DNA of 64,000 bases from contig NZ_CP006271.1 of NCBI RefSeq assembly GCF_000737595.1, positions 62,001 to 126,000 of the forward strand, written 5' to 3'. Below, in pieces: positions 49,162-59,748 of the stretch. Numbering within the stretch: position 1 is the first letter of the stretch; the number at the start of each line of letters is the position of its first letter. The DNA is from Synechococcus sp. KORDI-52. GTDB lineage: Bacteria > Cyanobacteriota > Cyanobacteriia > PCC-6307 > Cyanobiaceae. The position numbers and the translations under genes are program-made. Below the pieces are notes generated by a model. It saw only the letters and a program-made list of their open reading frames with translations, was not told the origin of the DNA and did no database searches.

Positions 49162-49653
49162 ATGACTGTCACTCCTGCTGCTGATCCCTGCGTCGGCAAC
49201 CTCGCGACCCCCGTCAACAGCGGCTATTTCATCAAAGGCCTGATCAACAACCTGCCCCTCTACCGGCCTGGGATTTCCCCGAACTTCCGTGGCCTTGAAA
49301 CAGGTGCAGCCTTCGGCTACCTGCTCTACGGCCCCTTCACCATCTGTGGGCCCCTGCGTGCCACCGAGTATCAGCAAACCGCTGGCCTGCTGGCTGCCAT
49401 CGGCGCCGTTCACATCCTCAGCCTGCTGTTCCTGCTCTACAACCAGCCCGGCAAGCAACCGAACATCCCCCCGGCAGATGTCACGGTTGAGAACCCCCCT
49501 GCCGACCTGTTCACCCGCACCGGCTGGGCCGACTTCACCAGTGGTTTCTGGCTCGGTGGCTGCGGCGGGGCCGTGTTTGCCTGGTTCTTGTGCAACACCG
49601 TTCACGTCCAGGAACTGTTCAAAATCGCTGCAGGTGTCTGGAGCGTGGGCTGA
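49162..49653 (+). CDS. psaL: Photosystem I subunit XI (PsaL)
   Basis: 163 residues with three hydrophobic segments. [32 protein letters not shown] and the [21 protein letters not shown] block are PsaL signatures. PsaL holds PSI trimers together. A strong terminator follows. Confidence 0.97.
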   Translation: MTVTPAADPCVGNLATPVNSGYFIKGLINNLPLYRPGISPNFRGLETGAAFGYLLYGPFTICGPLRATEYQQTAGLLAAIGAVHILSLLFLLYNQPGKQPNIPPADVTVENPPADLFTRTGWADFTSGFWLGGCGGAVFAWFLCNTVHVQELFKIAAGVWSVG

Positions 49654-49688
49654 GTCCTTCACCCGAACCATTCAACACAATCCTGCAT

Positions 49689-49721
49689 CCCCCAATTGCC
49701 TGTACATCAGGCAATTGGGGG
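49689..49721 (+). terminator. Strong intrinsic terminator of psaI-psaL
   Basis: A perfect 14-base stem, CCCCCAATTGCCTG with CAGGCAATTGGGGG, closes a TACAT loop and is followed by ATTTTTCC. It lies 35 bases after psaL and ahead of the RND gene. Confidence 0.92.
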
Positions 49722-49761
49722 ATTTTTCCTGCCAGGATTCAATGGCGTTTGAGCCGTCCCG

Positions 49762-52700
49762 GTGCGGTCGATCTCCCAGCCGTTTCTGCGACGGCCGGTC
49801 CTCACAGTCGTCTGCAGCCTGCTGATTCTTCTGGCAGGCTTCACGTCGTTGTTGGGCCTGGGACTGGAGGATCTGCCTCCACTTGCTCCCACCCGCGTCA
49901 GTGTCAGCGCCCGTTTCCCTGCGGCTTCGCCGGAGGTGGTGGAACAGAGCGTGACACGGGTGTTGGAACAACAGCTGAATGGCCTGGAAGGGGTCGAAAG
50001 CATCAGCTCAACCAGCCGACAGGGCGGCGCCAGCATCACCTTGCGCTTCAACGCGGGGGATCCCGAGCTGAATGCGATCAAGGTGCAGAACGAGGTCAAC
50101 CTGGCCAGCCGTCGGCTGCCCCAGGCCGTCACGCGCCAGGGGCTCCAGGTGCGTCGCGCCTCGGAAGACCTGTTGATGATCCTGGGGTTCAGCCACCCGC
50201 CGGATCAATACGTCTCCACCTTTCTGACCGGCTGGCTGGACCAGACCCTGCGCGAAGCGCTGCTCACAACACCGGGCATCGGCGATGTACAGGTGTTCGG
50301 CAGCAGTGAGCTCTCCTTCCGCCTGTGGCTGGATCCGCAACGCCTTGAACAGACCAACCTCACCATCGGCGATGTCAGCCGTGCCCTGGCTGAACAAAAT
50401 GTTTTGGCCGCCATTGGCAGCATTGGCGCTGCCCCGGTGCCATCGGGCCAGTTGCTGACGCTTCCCGTGGAGGCCGAGGGGCGACTCCGCAGCCAATCGG
50501 ATTTCGAGAATCTCGTCTTGCGCCGGCTGGAGAACGGCGGACTGCTGCGGCTGAAGGATGTAGGGCGGGTGTCGCTCGGACAACGCAACTACGGACGAGA
50601 GGCGATGAATTTGGACGGAGAGCGCTCCGTGGCCGTGGGGATCTACCAGCGCGATGAAGCCAATGCCCTTGAGGTGAGCAGGGCGATCAAACGCAGGCTG
50701 AAGCAGTTGGAGCCGAGCTTCCCTCCGGGCATCGAGCTGTCGTTGATCGTTGATGTGGCCGACACAGTTCAGGCCAACCTCAACCGCACCTTCGTCACCT
50801 TGCGGGATGCCGTGCTGCTGGTGCTGGTGGTGCTGGTGCTGATGCTGGGCCGCTGGCGCCTGGCGCTGATCCCAGGCCTTGCGGTGCCGGTAGCGCTGGT
50901 GGGAAGCCTCACCCTGGTGAATCTGAGCGGTTCCAACCTCAACAGCCTGATCCTGTTCGGGCTGGTGCTGGCCACTGGGATCGTTGTTGATGACGCCATC
51001 GTTGTCAGCGAAGACATCGCCGGACGGATCGAACGGGGCACGCCCCCCGGGCAGGCCGCGGAAGACGCCATGGCCGAGCTGGCGAATGCAGTGATCGCCA
51101 CCTCACTGGTGTTAGCCGCCGTGTTTCTGCCCGTGCTGCTCATTCCTGGATCGATCGGACGCCTGTATCAACCGATTGCTCTGGCCATTTCCGGAGCGAT
51201 TCTGTTCTCCACCCTGAATGCGCTCAGCTTCACCCCGATGGCCTGCGCCCGTGTGTTGGGGCCTGGGGGTGGTCGACTTCCTGGGGCCATCGGCAGGCTA
51301 AGCCGCTGGCTTCGAGAGGGGATGCAGACTCTGCAGTGCCAATACGCCAAGCAACTTGAGCTGTGGCTGCAACGAAAGCGGCTCATCGCCTTTGTGCTTC
51401 TGAGTGGCCTCGTCATCACAGCCTCTGGATTGGCCGTCATGCCGACAGCTTTCATTCCCGATGACGACCAAGGCCAGATCCGCGGCTACTTCACCCTCCC
51501 CGACGGCGCCAGCCTTGAGCGCAGCGTGGCCGTGATGGACGACATCCGTCGCATCGTCAGCGAAGAGCCCCTGGTGCGCACCGGCAACTTTTATGCCGGC
51601 AGTTCCTTCGGACAGAGCGGAGAGGATCGCGGATCATTCTTCCTGCGCCTCAAGCCGCTGAAGGATCGCCCCGGCACAGCGCAAAGCAGCAACGCCATCA
51701 AACTCCGTCTCAGTCGGGAGATTCAAACACGGATCGGCGATGCCAGGGTCGTGCTGACCACCCCTGCGGCGGTGCGGGGCTTCAGCAGTGAATCAGGACT
51801 CTCGGTTGAACTGCTGGACCGCAGCGCCGGCCAATTAAGCCTGGAGCAGTTCGGCCGTGTCGCAGAGGAGTTCATCCAAACGGCGCAGGCAACAAAACAG
51901 TTTGAACGGGTCAGCACCCGCTTTGATGCCAGTTTCCCCCGCTGGCGCCTGACACTCAACCGCGACCAACTGGCAGCTCTCGACCTCGACTACGGCGCAA
52001 CGCTGCGGGAGATCGGCACGGCCTTCGGCGGCCGCTACATCGACGACACCTACGACGACGGTCGAATCCGCTCGATTGTGCTGCAGTTGGAGGGCCGAGA
52101 GCGGCGGCAACCTGAGGATCTCACCGGTCTGATGGTGCGCAACCGCAGCGGTGAGCTGGTGTCCGTCGCAACAGTGGCCAGCCTGACCCGGGAGGAAGGC
52201 GTCAACAACATTCACCACTTCGGGCTCAACCGGGCCATCCGGATCACGGCCATCCCCGCGCCAACGGTCAGCAGCGGTGACGCCATCGACGCCCTGACCC
52301 AGGCCGGTGACCGCATCGGAGGCAACAACATCGGGTTGGCCTTCACAGGCCTGGCCTTGGAAGAACAACGGGCAAGACGCGTGACCTGGGTGCTCTTCGC
52401 CCTCGGCGTGACGGTGGTCTATCTGCTTCTGGCCGCTCTCTACGAGAGTTTCATTGACCCATTGATCATCCTGCTCACGGTGCCGATGGCCCTGCTCGGA
52501 GCTCTGATCGGCTTGAAGATGCGGGGTCTTCCACTGGATGTTTACGGCCAGATGGGACTTCTGGTGCTGGTGAGCCTGGCGGCCAAGAACGGAATCCTGA
52601 TCGTGGAGTTCGCCAACCAGCGGATTGCGGCAGGCCTGGCCCTGCGTGACGCCGTTGTGGATGCGGCCGTGAACCGGATGCGACCCATCCTGCTGACAGC

Positions 52701-52881
52701 AGTCACATCCTTGGCGGGTTTCCTGCCTCTCCTGTTCGCCCAAGGCACCGGGGCGGCCAGCAGGATCAGCATCGGCACCGTGGTCTTCAGCGGACTGCTG
52801 GTGGCCTCGTTACTGTCGCTGTTTGCCGTGCCCGCCGTCTGCCTGATGCTGAAGCGGGACCGAATGCCGACTCAGCTTTAA
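49762..52881 (+). CDS. RND-family efflux transporter (AcrB/HAE1-type)
   Basis: 1039 residues, a full-length inner-membrane RND pump with the usual repeat of membrane and periplasmic halves. The proton-relay aspartates lie in TGIVVDDAIVVSED, and the second-half Lys is in SLAAKNGILIVEFANQ. No membrane-fusion or outer-membrane factor is next to it, so its partners must be elsewhere. The substrate is unknown. GTG 49762 is the start. Confidence 0.93.
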   Translation: MRSISQPFLRRPVLTVVCSLLILLAGFTSLLGLGLEDLPPLAPTRVSVSARFPAASPEVVEQSVTRVLEQQLNGLEGVESISSTSRQGGASITLRFNAGDPELNAIKVQNEVNLASRRLPQAVTRQGLQVRRASEDLLMILGFSHPPDQYVSTFLTGWLDQTLREALLTTPGIGDVQVFGSSELSFRLWLDPQRLEQTNLTIGDVSRALAEQNVLAAIGSIGAAPVPSGQLLTLPVEAEGRLRSQSDFENLVLRRLENGGLLRLKDVGRVSLGQRNYGREAMNLDGERSVAVGIYQRDEANALEVSRAIKRRLKQLEPSFPPGIELSLIVDVADTVQANLNRTFVTLRDAVLLVLVVLVLMLGRWRLALIPGLAVPVALVGSLTLVNLSGSNLNSLILFGLVLATGIVVDDAIVVSEDIAGRIERGTPPGQAAEDAMAELANAVIATSLVLAAVFLPVLLIPGSIGRLYQPIALAISGAILFSTLNALSFTPMACARVLGPGGGRLPGAIGRLSRWLREGMQTLQCQYAKQLELWLQRKRLIAFVLLSGLVITASGLAVMPTAFIPDDDQGQIRGYFTLPDGASLERSVAVMDDIRRIVSEEPLVRTGNFYAGSSFGQSGEDRGSFFLRLKPLKDRPGTAQSSNAIKLRLSREIQTRIGDARVVLTTPAAVRGFSSESGLSVELLDRSAGQLSLEQFGRVAEEFIQTAQATKQFERVSTRFDASFPRWRLTLNRDQLAALDLDYGATLREIGTAFGGRYIDDTYDDGRIRSIVLQLEGRERRQPEDLTGLMVRNRSGELVSVATVASLTREEGVNNIHHFGLNRAIRITAIPAPTVSSGDAIDALTQAGDRIGGNNIGLAFTGLALEEQRARRVTWVLFALGVTVVYLLLAALYESFIDPLIILLTVPMALLGALIGLKMRGLPLDVYGQMGLLVLVSLAAKNGILIVEFANQRIAAGLALRDAVVDAAVNRMRPILLTAVTSLAGFLPLLFAQGTGAASRISIGTVVFSGLLVASLLSLFAVPAVCLMLKRDRMPTQL

Positions 52882-52962
52882 CGGTGCATTCCGAACGCCT
52901 GCACGGTGGCCCACCGCGTAGGGTGCGGCCTCAATTCACCGGTTCTGCTGCTGGAAGGAACA

Positions 52963-53919
52963 ATGACCATCACCCCCCGGGCGACGACGGCAACCAGTTC
53001 CCAGGCGCAGTTCTTCGACTACGCCGCAGCGGCGAATCCACTGCAAAAGGGGCTGATCAGCACCATCCCCTACCGGAGCTTTTCGGCCAGTTTCTTTGAT
53101 GAAGCTGGAACAGCCCTGCGGCCTCTTGATCTGAGTGCCGATCTGCAGTGCGAAGGCCCGGCCACGGGTCCATCGCTCTGCGGCAACTTCATTCGGCTGG
53201 ATCATGGGTCCTTGCGCACCCATGCGGATGCGACGAGTCAGCTGTTCTTCGTGGCCCGAGGCCATGGGCAAACAGAAGCCTGTGGCCAGGTGTTTCACTG
53301 GAGCGAGGGAGATACGTTCGTGCTGCCTGCGGGCGGGGAAGCCATTCACAGCAGCGAAACACGTGCCGGCCTCTATTGGGTGCACGATGCCCCCCTGCTT
53401 CGGTATCTGGGCGTGAGCACCGTGAAACCGGTGTTCGAACCCTGCTTCTACAGCCATCAGGATGCTCGGGCGCAGCTGAATGCCATCGCCAGCAATCCCC
53501 GCGGAGCCAACGCCAACCGCGTGAGTGTGCTGTTAGGAAACAACGCGTTCCCGCAGACGCGCACCGTCACCCACACCCTGTGGGCCATGTTGGGCATTCT
53601 CCCCGCAGGCCAGGTGCAGCGCCCCCACCGACATCAGTCGATCGCCCTTGATTTTGCAGTGGCCTGCCAACCGGGGTGCTACACGATGATCGGCACCGAG
53701 CTGGATGAGAACGGAATGATCCGCAATGGGCACCGGGAAGACTGGGTGGCAGGCGCAGCCTTCGTGACCCCGCCGGGTTACTGGCACTCCCACCACAACG
53801 AATCCGGCGCCGACGCTTACGTGCTGCCCATTCAGGATGCCGGCCTGCACACCTATCTGCGCACTCTCGACATTTCCTTCAGCAACAGGGGCCGGGCTGA
53901 CTTGAGCAACACCCCTTAG
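52963..53919 (+). CDS. Bicupin protein (gentisate-dioxygenase-like)
   Basis: 318 residues with two cupin barrels. Barrel 1 (about 70-145) includes GDTFVLPAGG. Barrel 2 (about 200-300) keeps His ligands in QRPHRHQSIALDF and GYWHSHHN. The layout recalls gentisate 1,2-dioxygenases, but with no aromatic-degradation genes nearby the substrate is open. ATG 52963 starts after a likely non-coding stretch; the frame is open to 52906. Confidence 0.75.
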   Translation: MTITPRATTATSSQAQFFDYAAAANPLQKGLISTIPYRSFSASFFDEAGTALRPLDLSADLQCEGPATGPSLCGNFIRLDHGSLRTHADATSQLFFVARGHGQTEACGQVFHWSEGDTFVLPAGGEAIHSSETRAGLYWVHDAPLLRYLGVSTVKPVFEPCFYSHQDARAQLNAIASNPRGANANRVSVLLGNNAFPQTRTVTHTLWAMLGILPAGQVQRPHRHQSIALDFAVACQPGCYTMIGTELDENGMIRNGHREDWVAGAAFVTPPGYWHSHHNESGADAYVLPIQDAGLHTYLRTLDISFSNRGRADLSNTP

Positions 53920-53930
53920 CCAGCCCAGCC

Positions 53931-54668
53931 TCAACGGGTGAGCAGTTGTTGGTCTACCGACGTCAGAGCACCATGTTCTGAATAACGACGGGAAATGCGC
54001 TCGAGGCGCGTTGCACTCGACAACCAAAGCGCTTCGATGCTGAAGGGCTGGTGGGTATCGATCTGCGCAGGCGCTAGAAAGGCTCCTCCATCCGGCAAAA
54101 AGATCCAGCGATCAAGGTCGCCTGCGGCAAAACAAATGTTCTCTCCAGGCAAAGGGAGGTCACGACGCCAGTGCCCGATCAGCTGATCTGCCTCCAGGGA
54201 TGGACGTTCCACCGCTGAACTTCCGGCGAGGAACTCACGGATCAGCACGATCCGATCCAAGTGCCCCGCAACATCCCAAAGCAGAACCAAGCGGTGACGG
54301 CGTTGGCCATGCAGGAACCCGAACTCGGCATAGAGCTTGGTCCATGTGGACCGATGCAGGGTCCCCCTCGTAAAACTGCCGGTAGCAAAGACCCCCATGT
54401 CGGGATCCAGCCTCGTGAAGCTCTGGACGATCCGCTTTTCAGGCTCGCCGGCAGGCGGTTGATGGGGAGCACTCGATCCCGCTCCCTCAGGCCAGAGCAG
54501 CAGGGTCAGATGGAGTGGCACACCGGAGAGAGCCGGTTGGAGCGTGAGAAGAGAGGGCTGACGCTTGGTGCGTTGCAGCGTCCGGTCCAGGCTGTCGAAC
54601 CAGCCGTGCCACTCACCAATGTTGCGCTGCAGGTGCTCCCATTCGCCCACGTTCAGCTCGTTCGCCAT
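53931..54668 (-). CDS. DUF3598 family protein
   Basis: 245 residues. The N terminus WEHLQRNIGEWHGWF with the N-x-G-x-W-x-G-W pattern marks DUF3598, a lipocalin-like cyanobacterial family. A mostly beta C-terminal half ends ISRRYSEHGALTSV, which recalls the CpcS/CpeS fold, but no chromophore-lyase residue can be confirmed. It converges on the bicupin gene, 11 bases between stops. The function is unknown. Confidence 0.78.
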   Translation of the reverse strand: MANELNVGEWEHLQRNIGEWHGWFDSLDRTLQRTKRQPSLLTLQPALSGVPLHLTLLLWPEGAGSSAPHQPPAGEPEKRIVQSFTRLDPDMGVFATGSFTRGTLHRSTWTKLYAEFGFLHGQRRHRLVLLWDVAGHLDRIVLIREFLAGSSAVERPSLEADQLIGHWRRDLPLPGENICFAAGDLDRWIFLPDGGAFLAPAQIDTHQPFSIEALWLSSATRLERISRRYSEHGALTSVDQQLLTR

Positions 54669-54755
54669 CGAGGCCTGAGGCTAGGCAGGGCCCAGAGCAA
54701 AACGAGAACAACAACGCAGTCCACCAGAACCACTCCGAAGAACAGATAAAAAAAA

Positions 54756-54781
54756 TCCCCACCCGGCAAACCGAGTGGGGA
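54756..54781 (-). terminator. Intrinsic terminator of psaA-psaB
   Basis: On the minus strand, TCCCCACTCGG pairs with CCGGGTGGGGA (one T-G wobble) around TTTG and is followed by a run of eight T. It lies 47 bases after the psaB stop. Confidence 0.92.
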
Positions 54782-54827
54782 CGGTTGAAACGAGGAACGA
54801 CTCGTCGCGGGCTAATTCAGAAAGGAG

Positions 54828-57041
54828 TTAACCGAATTTCCCTGAAGTCGAGGCAATCAGGAACGCGGCATACGTCAGGACATAGCCAACCGTGAAGTGA
54901 GCCAAGCCGACGACACGGGCCTGAACGATGGACAGTGCCACAGGCTTGTCGCGGTAACCCATCATGTTGGCGATGGGGCTGCGCTGGTGTGCCCAGACAA
55001 TGGTCTCGATCAGTTCCTGCCAGTAACCCCGCCAGGAGATCAGGAACATGAAGCCTGTGGCCCAAACCAGGTGTCCGAAGAGGAACATCCAGGCCCAGAC
55101 GGCGAGGTTGTTGCTGCCAAACGGGTTGTAGCCGTTGATCAACTGGGAGGAGTTGAGCCACAGGTAGTCGCGGAACCAGCCCATCAGGTAGGTGCTGGAT
55201 TCGTTGAACTGAGCCACGTTGCCGGACCAGATGGCCAGGTGCTTCCAGTGCCAGTAGAAGGTCAGCCAACCCACGGTGTTCAGTGCCCAGAAAACAGCCA
55301 GATAGAAGGCGTCCCAGGCGGAGATGTCGCAGGTGCCGCCACGGCCGGGACCGTCGCAAGGGAAGGAGTAGCCAAAGTCCTTCTTGTCGGGCATCAGCTT
55401 GGAGCCGCGGGCATCCAGCGCACCCTTCACAAGGATCAGGGTGGTGGTGTGCAGACCCAGAGCAATGGCGTGGTGAACCAGGAAGTCACCAGGGCCGATG
55501 GGCAGGAACACATCGGTGTTGCCATTAATCGCGTCCAGCCAGTAGTGGTCGCCAGGAATGTTCTGGGACGCAAGGCTGGCGGAGCTGGAGGCGTTGGAGA
55601 GCAGCACGTCCATTCCGTACATGGCCTTACCAGAGGCGGCCTGAACGAACTGGGCGAAGACGGGCTCAACCAGGATCTGCTTCTCGGGGGTACCGAAGGC
55701 AACGACCACATCGTTGTGGACGTAGAGGCCGAGGGTGTGGAAGCCAAGGAACAGGGAGACCCAGCTCAGGTGGCTGATGATCGCTTCCTTGTGCTCGAGC
55801 ATCCGAGCCAGGACGTTGTCCTTGTTGGCTTCGGGGTCGTAGTCACGGATGAAGAAGATCGCACCGTGGGCGAAGGCACCACACATCAGCGCGATGGCGA
55901 TGTACTGGTGGTGGGTGTACAGGGCTGCCTGGGTTGTGTAGTCCTTCGCGATGAAGGCATACGACGGCATCGAGTACATGTGCTGCGCCACGAGGCTGGT
56001 GACCACGCCGAGGGAGGCGAGAGCCAGACCAAGCTGGAAGTGCAGGCTGTTGTTGATGGTGTCGTAGAGACCCTTGTGGCCAGCGCCGAGGTCACCGGGG
56101 GTGCCCTTCGGGGGGTTGTGGGTTTCGAGGATCTCCTTGATGGAGTGACCGATACCGAAGTTGGTCCGGTACATGTGGCCGGCGATCACGAAGAGGCAAC
56201 CGATGGCCAGGTGGTGGTGGGCGATGTCCGTCAGCCAGAGAGCTTCTGTCTGAGGGTGAAAGCCACCAAGGAAGGTGAGGATGGCGGTGCCGGCACCTTC
56301 GGAGCTACCGAAGACCTGATTCAGAGAATCGGGGTTTTCGGCATACACACCCCAGTTGCCGGTGAAGAAAGGTCCAAGACCGGCGGGGTGAGGCAGAACG
56401 TTGAGGAAGTTGTCCCAACCAACGTGCTGACCGCGGGCTTCGGGGATCGCAACGTGAACCAGGTGACCGGTCCAGGCGATGGAGCTGAAGCCGAAGAGGA
56501 CAGCGAGGTGGTGGTTCAGACGCGATTCAGCGTTTTTGAACCAGGCCAGGGAAGGACGGAACTTGGGCTGCAGGTGCAACCAGCCGGCGAAGAGGGCCCA
56601 AGCCGACAGGATCATCATGAAGATGGAACCCTGATACAGCTCGGCATTCGTCTTCATGCCGATTGTGTAGAACCAGTGATAAAGGCCTGAGTAGGCGATG
56701 TTCACCGGGGAGGACGCACCCGCTTGGGTGAAGGCGTCAATGGCGCCTTGACCGAAGTGGGGATCCCAGATTGCGTGAGCGATGGGGCGCACGTGCAGGG
56801 GGTCGGCGACCCACTGCTCGAAGTTGCCCTGCCAGGCGATGTGGAACAGGTTTCCCGAAACCCACAGGCCGATGATCGCGAGGTGTCCGAAATGGGTGGA
56901 GAAGAGCTTCTGATAGAGGCGCTCCTCCGTCATTCCGTCATGGCTCTCGAAGTCGTGAGCCGTGGCGATCCCGTACCAGATACGGCGGGTTGTCGGGTCC
57001 TGGGCCAGACCCTGGCTGAACGAAGGGAATTTCGTTGCCAT
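54828..57041 (-). CDS. psaB: Photosystem I P700 apoprotein A2 (PsaB)
   Basis: 737 residues and eleven membrane helices. [12 protein letters not shown] supplies two of the four cysteines that hold cluster Fx. Many His residues bind chlorophyll. ATG 57041 follows psaA by 22 bases, so the pair is one transcript ended by the terminator at 54756. Confidence 0.99.
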   Translation of the reverse strand: MATKFPSFSQGLAQDPTTRRIWYGIATAHDFESHDGMTEERLYQKLFSTHFGHLAIIGLWVSGNLFHIAWQGNFEQWVADPLHVRPIAHAIWDPHFGQGAIDAFTQAGASSPVNIAYSGLYHWFYTIGMKTNAELYQGSIFMMILSAWALFAGWLHLQPKFRPSLAWFKNAESRLNHHLAVLFGFSSIAWTGHLVHVAIPEARGQHVGWDNFLNVLPHPAGLGPFFTGNWGVYAENPDSLNQVFGSSEGAGTAILTFLGGFHPQTEALWLTDIAHHHLAIGCLFVIAGHMYRTNFGIGHSIKEILETHNPPKGTPGDLGAGHKGLYDTINNSLHFQLGLALASLGVVTSLVAQHMYSMPSYAFIAKDYTTQAALYTHHQYIAIALMCGAFAHGAIFFIRDYDPEANKDNVLARMLEHKEAIISHLSWVSLFLGFHTLGLYVHNDVVVAFGTPEKQILVEPVFAQFVQAASGKAMYGMDVLLSNASSSASLASQNIPGDHYWLDAINGNTDVFLPIGPGDFLVHHAIALGLHTTTLILVKGALDARGSKLMPDKKDFGYSFPCDGPGRGGTCDISAWDAFYLAVFWALNTVGWLTFYWHWKHLAIWSGNVAQFNESSTYLMGWFRDYLWLNSSQLINGYNPFGSNNLAVWAWMFLFGHLVWATGFMFLISWRGYWQELIETIVWAHQRSPIANMMGYRDKPVALSIVQARVVGLAHFTVGYVLTYAAFLIASTSGKFG

Positions 57042-57063
57042 TAGAGGGAGAGGTCAGGTGAGG

Positions 57064-59367
57064 TCAGCCGACCACAAGAATGTGGGCGTGGAAGAAGGCC
57101 CACGTGGTCGCAATTCCGCCCAAGAGGTAATGGGCAACACCCACGGCACGGCCTTGGATGATGGAAAGGGCACGGGGCTGGATGGCGGGAGCCACCTTCA
57201 GCTTGTTGTGAGCCCAGACGATGGACTCGATCAGCTCCTGCCAGTAGCCGCGGCCACTGAAGAGGAACATCAGGCTGAAGGCGAACACGAAGTGGGCGCC
57301 GAGGAACATGATTCCGTAGGCGGCTGTGTTCGAGCCATAGCTGTTGATCACCTGAACGGCCTGAGCCCACAGGAAGTCACGCAGCCAGCCATTGATGGTG
57401 ATGGCGCTGTTGGCAAAGTTGCCGTTGGTGATGTGCGCGACAGAACCGTCGGCATTCACCGTTCCCCAGATGTCGCTCTGCATCTTCCAGGAGAAGTGGA
57501 AGATCACAACAGACAGGGAGTTGTACATCCAGAACAGGCCCAGGAACACGTGGTCCCAAGCGGAGACCTGGCAAGTGCCACCACGACCAGGACCGTCGCA
57601 GGAGAAGCGGAAGCCCAGGTTGGCCTTATCAGGGATGAGGCGGGAGCTGCGGGCGTACAGGACACCCTTCAGCAGGATCAGCACCGTCACGTGAATCGTG
57701 AAGGCGTGAATGTGGTGAACCATGAAGTCGGCAGTACCGAGCGGCATGGGAGCAGCGGCAACCTTGCCGCCGACGGCGACAACGGAACCGTTGAACACTT
57801 CACTCACACCCGCGAGGGCGTTAGGAGCCGTGCTGCCGGCAGCTGCGGCGTGCACGCTCTGAATCCACTGAGCAAAGATCGGCTGAATGGAGATGGCCGA
57901 ATCGCTGAACATGTCCTGGGGACGACCCAGGGCACGCATGGTGTCGTTGTGGACATAAAGACCGAAGCTGTGAGCTCCGAGCCAGATGCAGACCCAGTTG
58001 AGGTGACTGATGATCGCGTCGCGAGCCTTGAGCACCCGATCCAGCACGTTGTCGATGTGCTTGGCGGGGTCGTAATCGCGAACCATGGCGATGGCGGCGT
58101 GAGCACCGGCACCAACGATCAGAAAGCCGCCGATCCAGATGTGATGGGTGAAGAGCCCGATCTGGGTGGGGTAATCGATCGCTTGGTACGGATACGGAGG
58201 CATCGCGTACATGTGCTGAGCAACGATGATGCTCACCGAACCGCCGATGGCCAGGTTGACCGCAAGCTGGGCATGCCAGGAGTTGGTCATGAAGTCGTAA
58301 AGACCGTCGTGACCGTTGGTGGCAGGGAACAGCAGGGGGTCGCCCTTCTGACCTTCGTGGATCTCCTTGATGGAGTGACCAATGCCCCAGTTGGTCCGGT
58401 ACATGTGACCGGCAACAATGAACATCACGGCGATCGCCACATGGTGGTGGGCGATGTCAGTCATCCAGAGGCTTCCGGTCACAGGATTCAAACCACCCTT
58501 GAAGGTGAGGAAATCGCTGTAGGCAGCCCAGTTCCCGGAGAAGAAGGCACCGACACCAGCGCTGAATCCGGGATACAGCTGCGCCAAGAGGTCCTGATTG
58601 AAGAACTCGTGGGGCAGAGGAATGTCTGCGGCCGAAGCGATGGTCTTGCCATTCAGCACCAGCGGTTGGCCGGCATCGATGGCGTCCATCAACTTGGTGA
58701 CAGGAGCCGACACGTGGATGACGTGACCGGCCCAGGACAGCGAACCAAGACCCAGCAGACCTGCCAGGTGGTGGTTCAGCATTGACTCAACGTTCTGGAA
58801 CCACTCCAGCTTCGGCGCTGCCTTGTGGTAGTGGAAAACACCGGCGTTGAGCATGAGGCCGGCCATCACCAGGGCACCGATGGCCAGAGCCATGAGCTGG
58901 GTTTCGCTGGTGATGCCCCAGGCACGCCACATCTGGAAGAGGCCTGAGGTGATTTGGATGCCTTGGAAACCGGCACCCATGTCTCCGTTGAGGACTTCTT
59001 GACCAAAAACTGCCCAGACCTGCTGGGCGCTTGGCTTCACATGGGTGGGGTCAGCAAGCCAACCGGAATAGTTGGAGAAGCGGGCGCCATGGAAGAAGGC
59101 ACCGCTAAGCCAGATGAAAATGACGGCCAGGTGGCCGAAGTGGGCGGAGAAGATCCGCCGAGAGACCTCTTGAAGGTCGCTCGTGTGAGCGTCGAAGTCG
59201 TGAGCGTTGGCGTGAAGGTTCCAAACCCAGGTGGTGGTTTTGGGACCTTTCGCGAGGGCGCGGTCGAAATGTCCGGGCTTACCGAACAGCTCGAAGGTTG
59301 CTGGATTGTCAACCTTTTCGACCTGGCTCTTCGCGTCACTCCCACGCTCAGGTGGGCTGATGGTCAT
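57064..59367 (-). CDS. psaA: Photosystem I P700 apoprotein A1 (PsaA)
   Basis: 767 residues, the partner of PsaB in the P700 core. [12 protein letters not shown] carries the other two Fx cysteines. ATG 59367 gives [19 protein letters not shown]; the frame is open to 59409. The leader is likely long, because the AT-rich promoter-like stretch lies 280-350 bases upstream. Confidence 0.99.
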   Translation of the reverse strand: MTISPPERGSDAKSQVEKVDNPATFELFGKPGHFDRALAKGPKTTTWVWNLHANAHDFDAHTSDLQEVSRRIFSAHFGHLAVIFIWLSGAFFHGARFSNYSGWLADPTHVKPSAQQVWAVFGQEVLNGDMGAGFQGIQITSGLFQMWRAWGITSETQLMALAIGALVMAGLMLNAGVFHYHKAAPKLEWFQNVESMLNHHLAGLLGLGSLSWAGHVIHVSAPVTKLMDAIDAGQPLVLNGKTIASAADIPLPHEFFNQDLLAQLYPGFSAGVGAFFSGNWAAYSDFLTFKGGLNPVTGSLWMTDIAHHHVAIAVMFIVAGHMYRTNWGIGHSIKEIHEGQKGDPLLFPATNGHDGLYDFMTNSWHAQLAVNLAIGGSVSIIVAQHMYAMPPYPYQAIDYPTQIGLFTHHIWIGGFLIVGAGAHAAIAMVRDYDPAKHIDNVLDRVLKARDAIISHLNWVCIWLGAHSFGLYVHNDTMRALGRPQDMFSDSAISIQPIFAQWIQSVHAAAAGSTAPNALAGVSEVFNGSVVAVGGKVAAAPMPLGTADFMVHHIHAFTIHVTVLILLKGVLYARSSRLIPDKANLGFRFSCDGPGRGGTCQVSAWDHVFLGLFWMYNSLSVVIFHFSWKMQSDIWGTVNADGSVAHITNGNFANSAITINGWLRDFLWAQAVQVINSYGSNTAAYGIMFLGAHFVFAFSLMFLFSGRGYWQELIESIVWAHNKLKVAPAIQPRALSIIQGRAVGVAHYLLGGIATTWAFFHAHILVVG

Positions 59368-59748
59368 CGAGTCGTTCCTCGAGGGACGGGTTTCGAGGTG
59401 GTGGGCCACCCCTCCGACGGGCCGAAGCCAATCGGGGCCCCGAACACGGATTCACAGGGAATCAGAGCTCGGGCGTCAGTACAGCAGTGGGGTCGAAACC
59501 CCTTGTCTGCACTGAAGCTGGGGCCCCAAAGAGGGGACCGCTGGCGGAAGCATAGGGGCGGAGCAGGGGGTTAAAGGGCACTGAGTTACAAAGGTTCAAT
59601 CCCATGGCGAGCCAGTCAGCGACAGGCGTCTGCAGAAGGCTGCGAATCAGCGAAACAACAAAGATCTCAAGCAGTAAGCAATACAATTTCACGCATATTT
59701 CATTCTTAAATAACTAAAACTCTGCCAGTGAAGGGCGGATTGTTCAGA
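59368..59748. promoter_or_regulatory. Divergent region between psaA and the secreted-protein gene
   Basis: About 380 bases with no convincing gene. The part nearest psaA is GC-rich, and 59640-59725 is strikingly AT-rich for this window. That stretch probably holds the promoters of both divergent genes. I could not fix a clear -35/-10 pair or an RpaB/HLR1 site. Confidence 0.45.

Noticed and set aside
54897-58785. Two long frames (597 and 607 residues) opposite psaB and psaA
   Set aside because: Both are shadows of highly expressed genes with strong codon bias; they are very rich in Val, Gly and Asp and match no family.
59462-59692. A 76-residue minus-strand frame between psaA and the secreted-protein gene
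   Set aside because: It lies where the psaA leader and promoter should be, and has no recognisable domain or ribosome-binding site.
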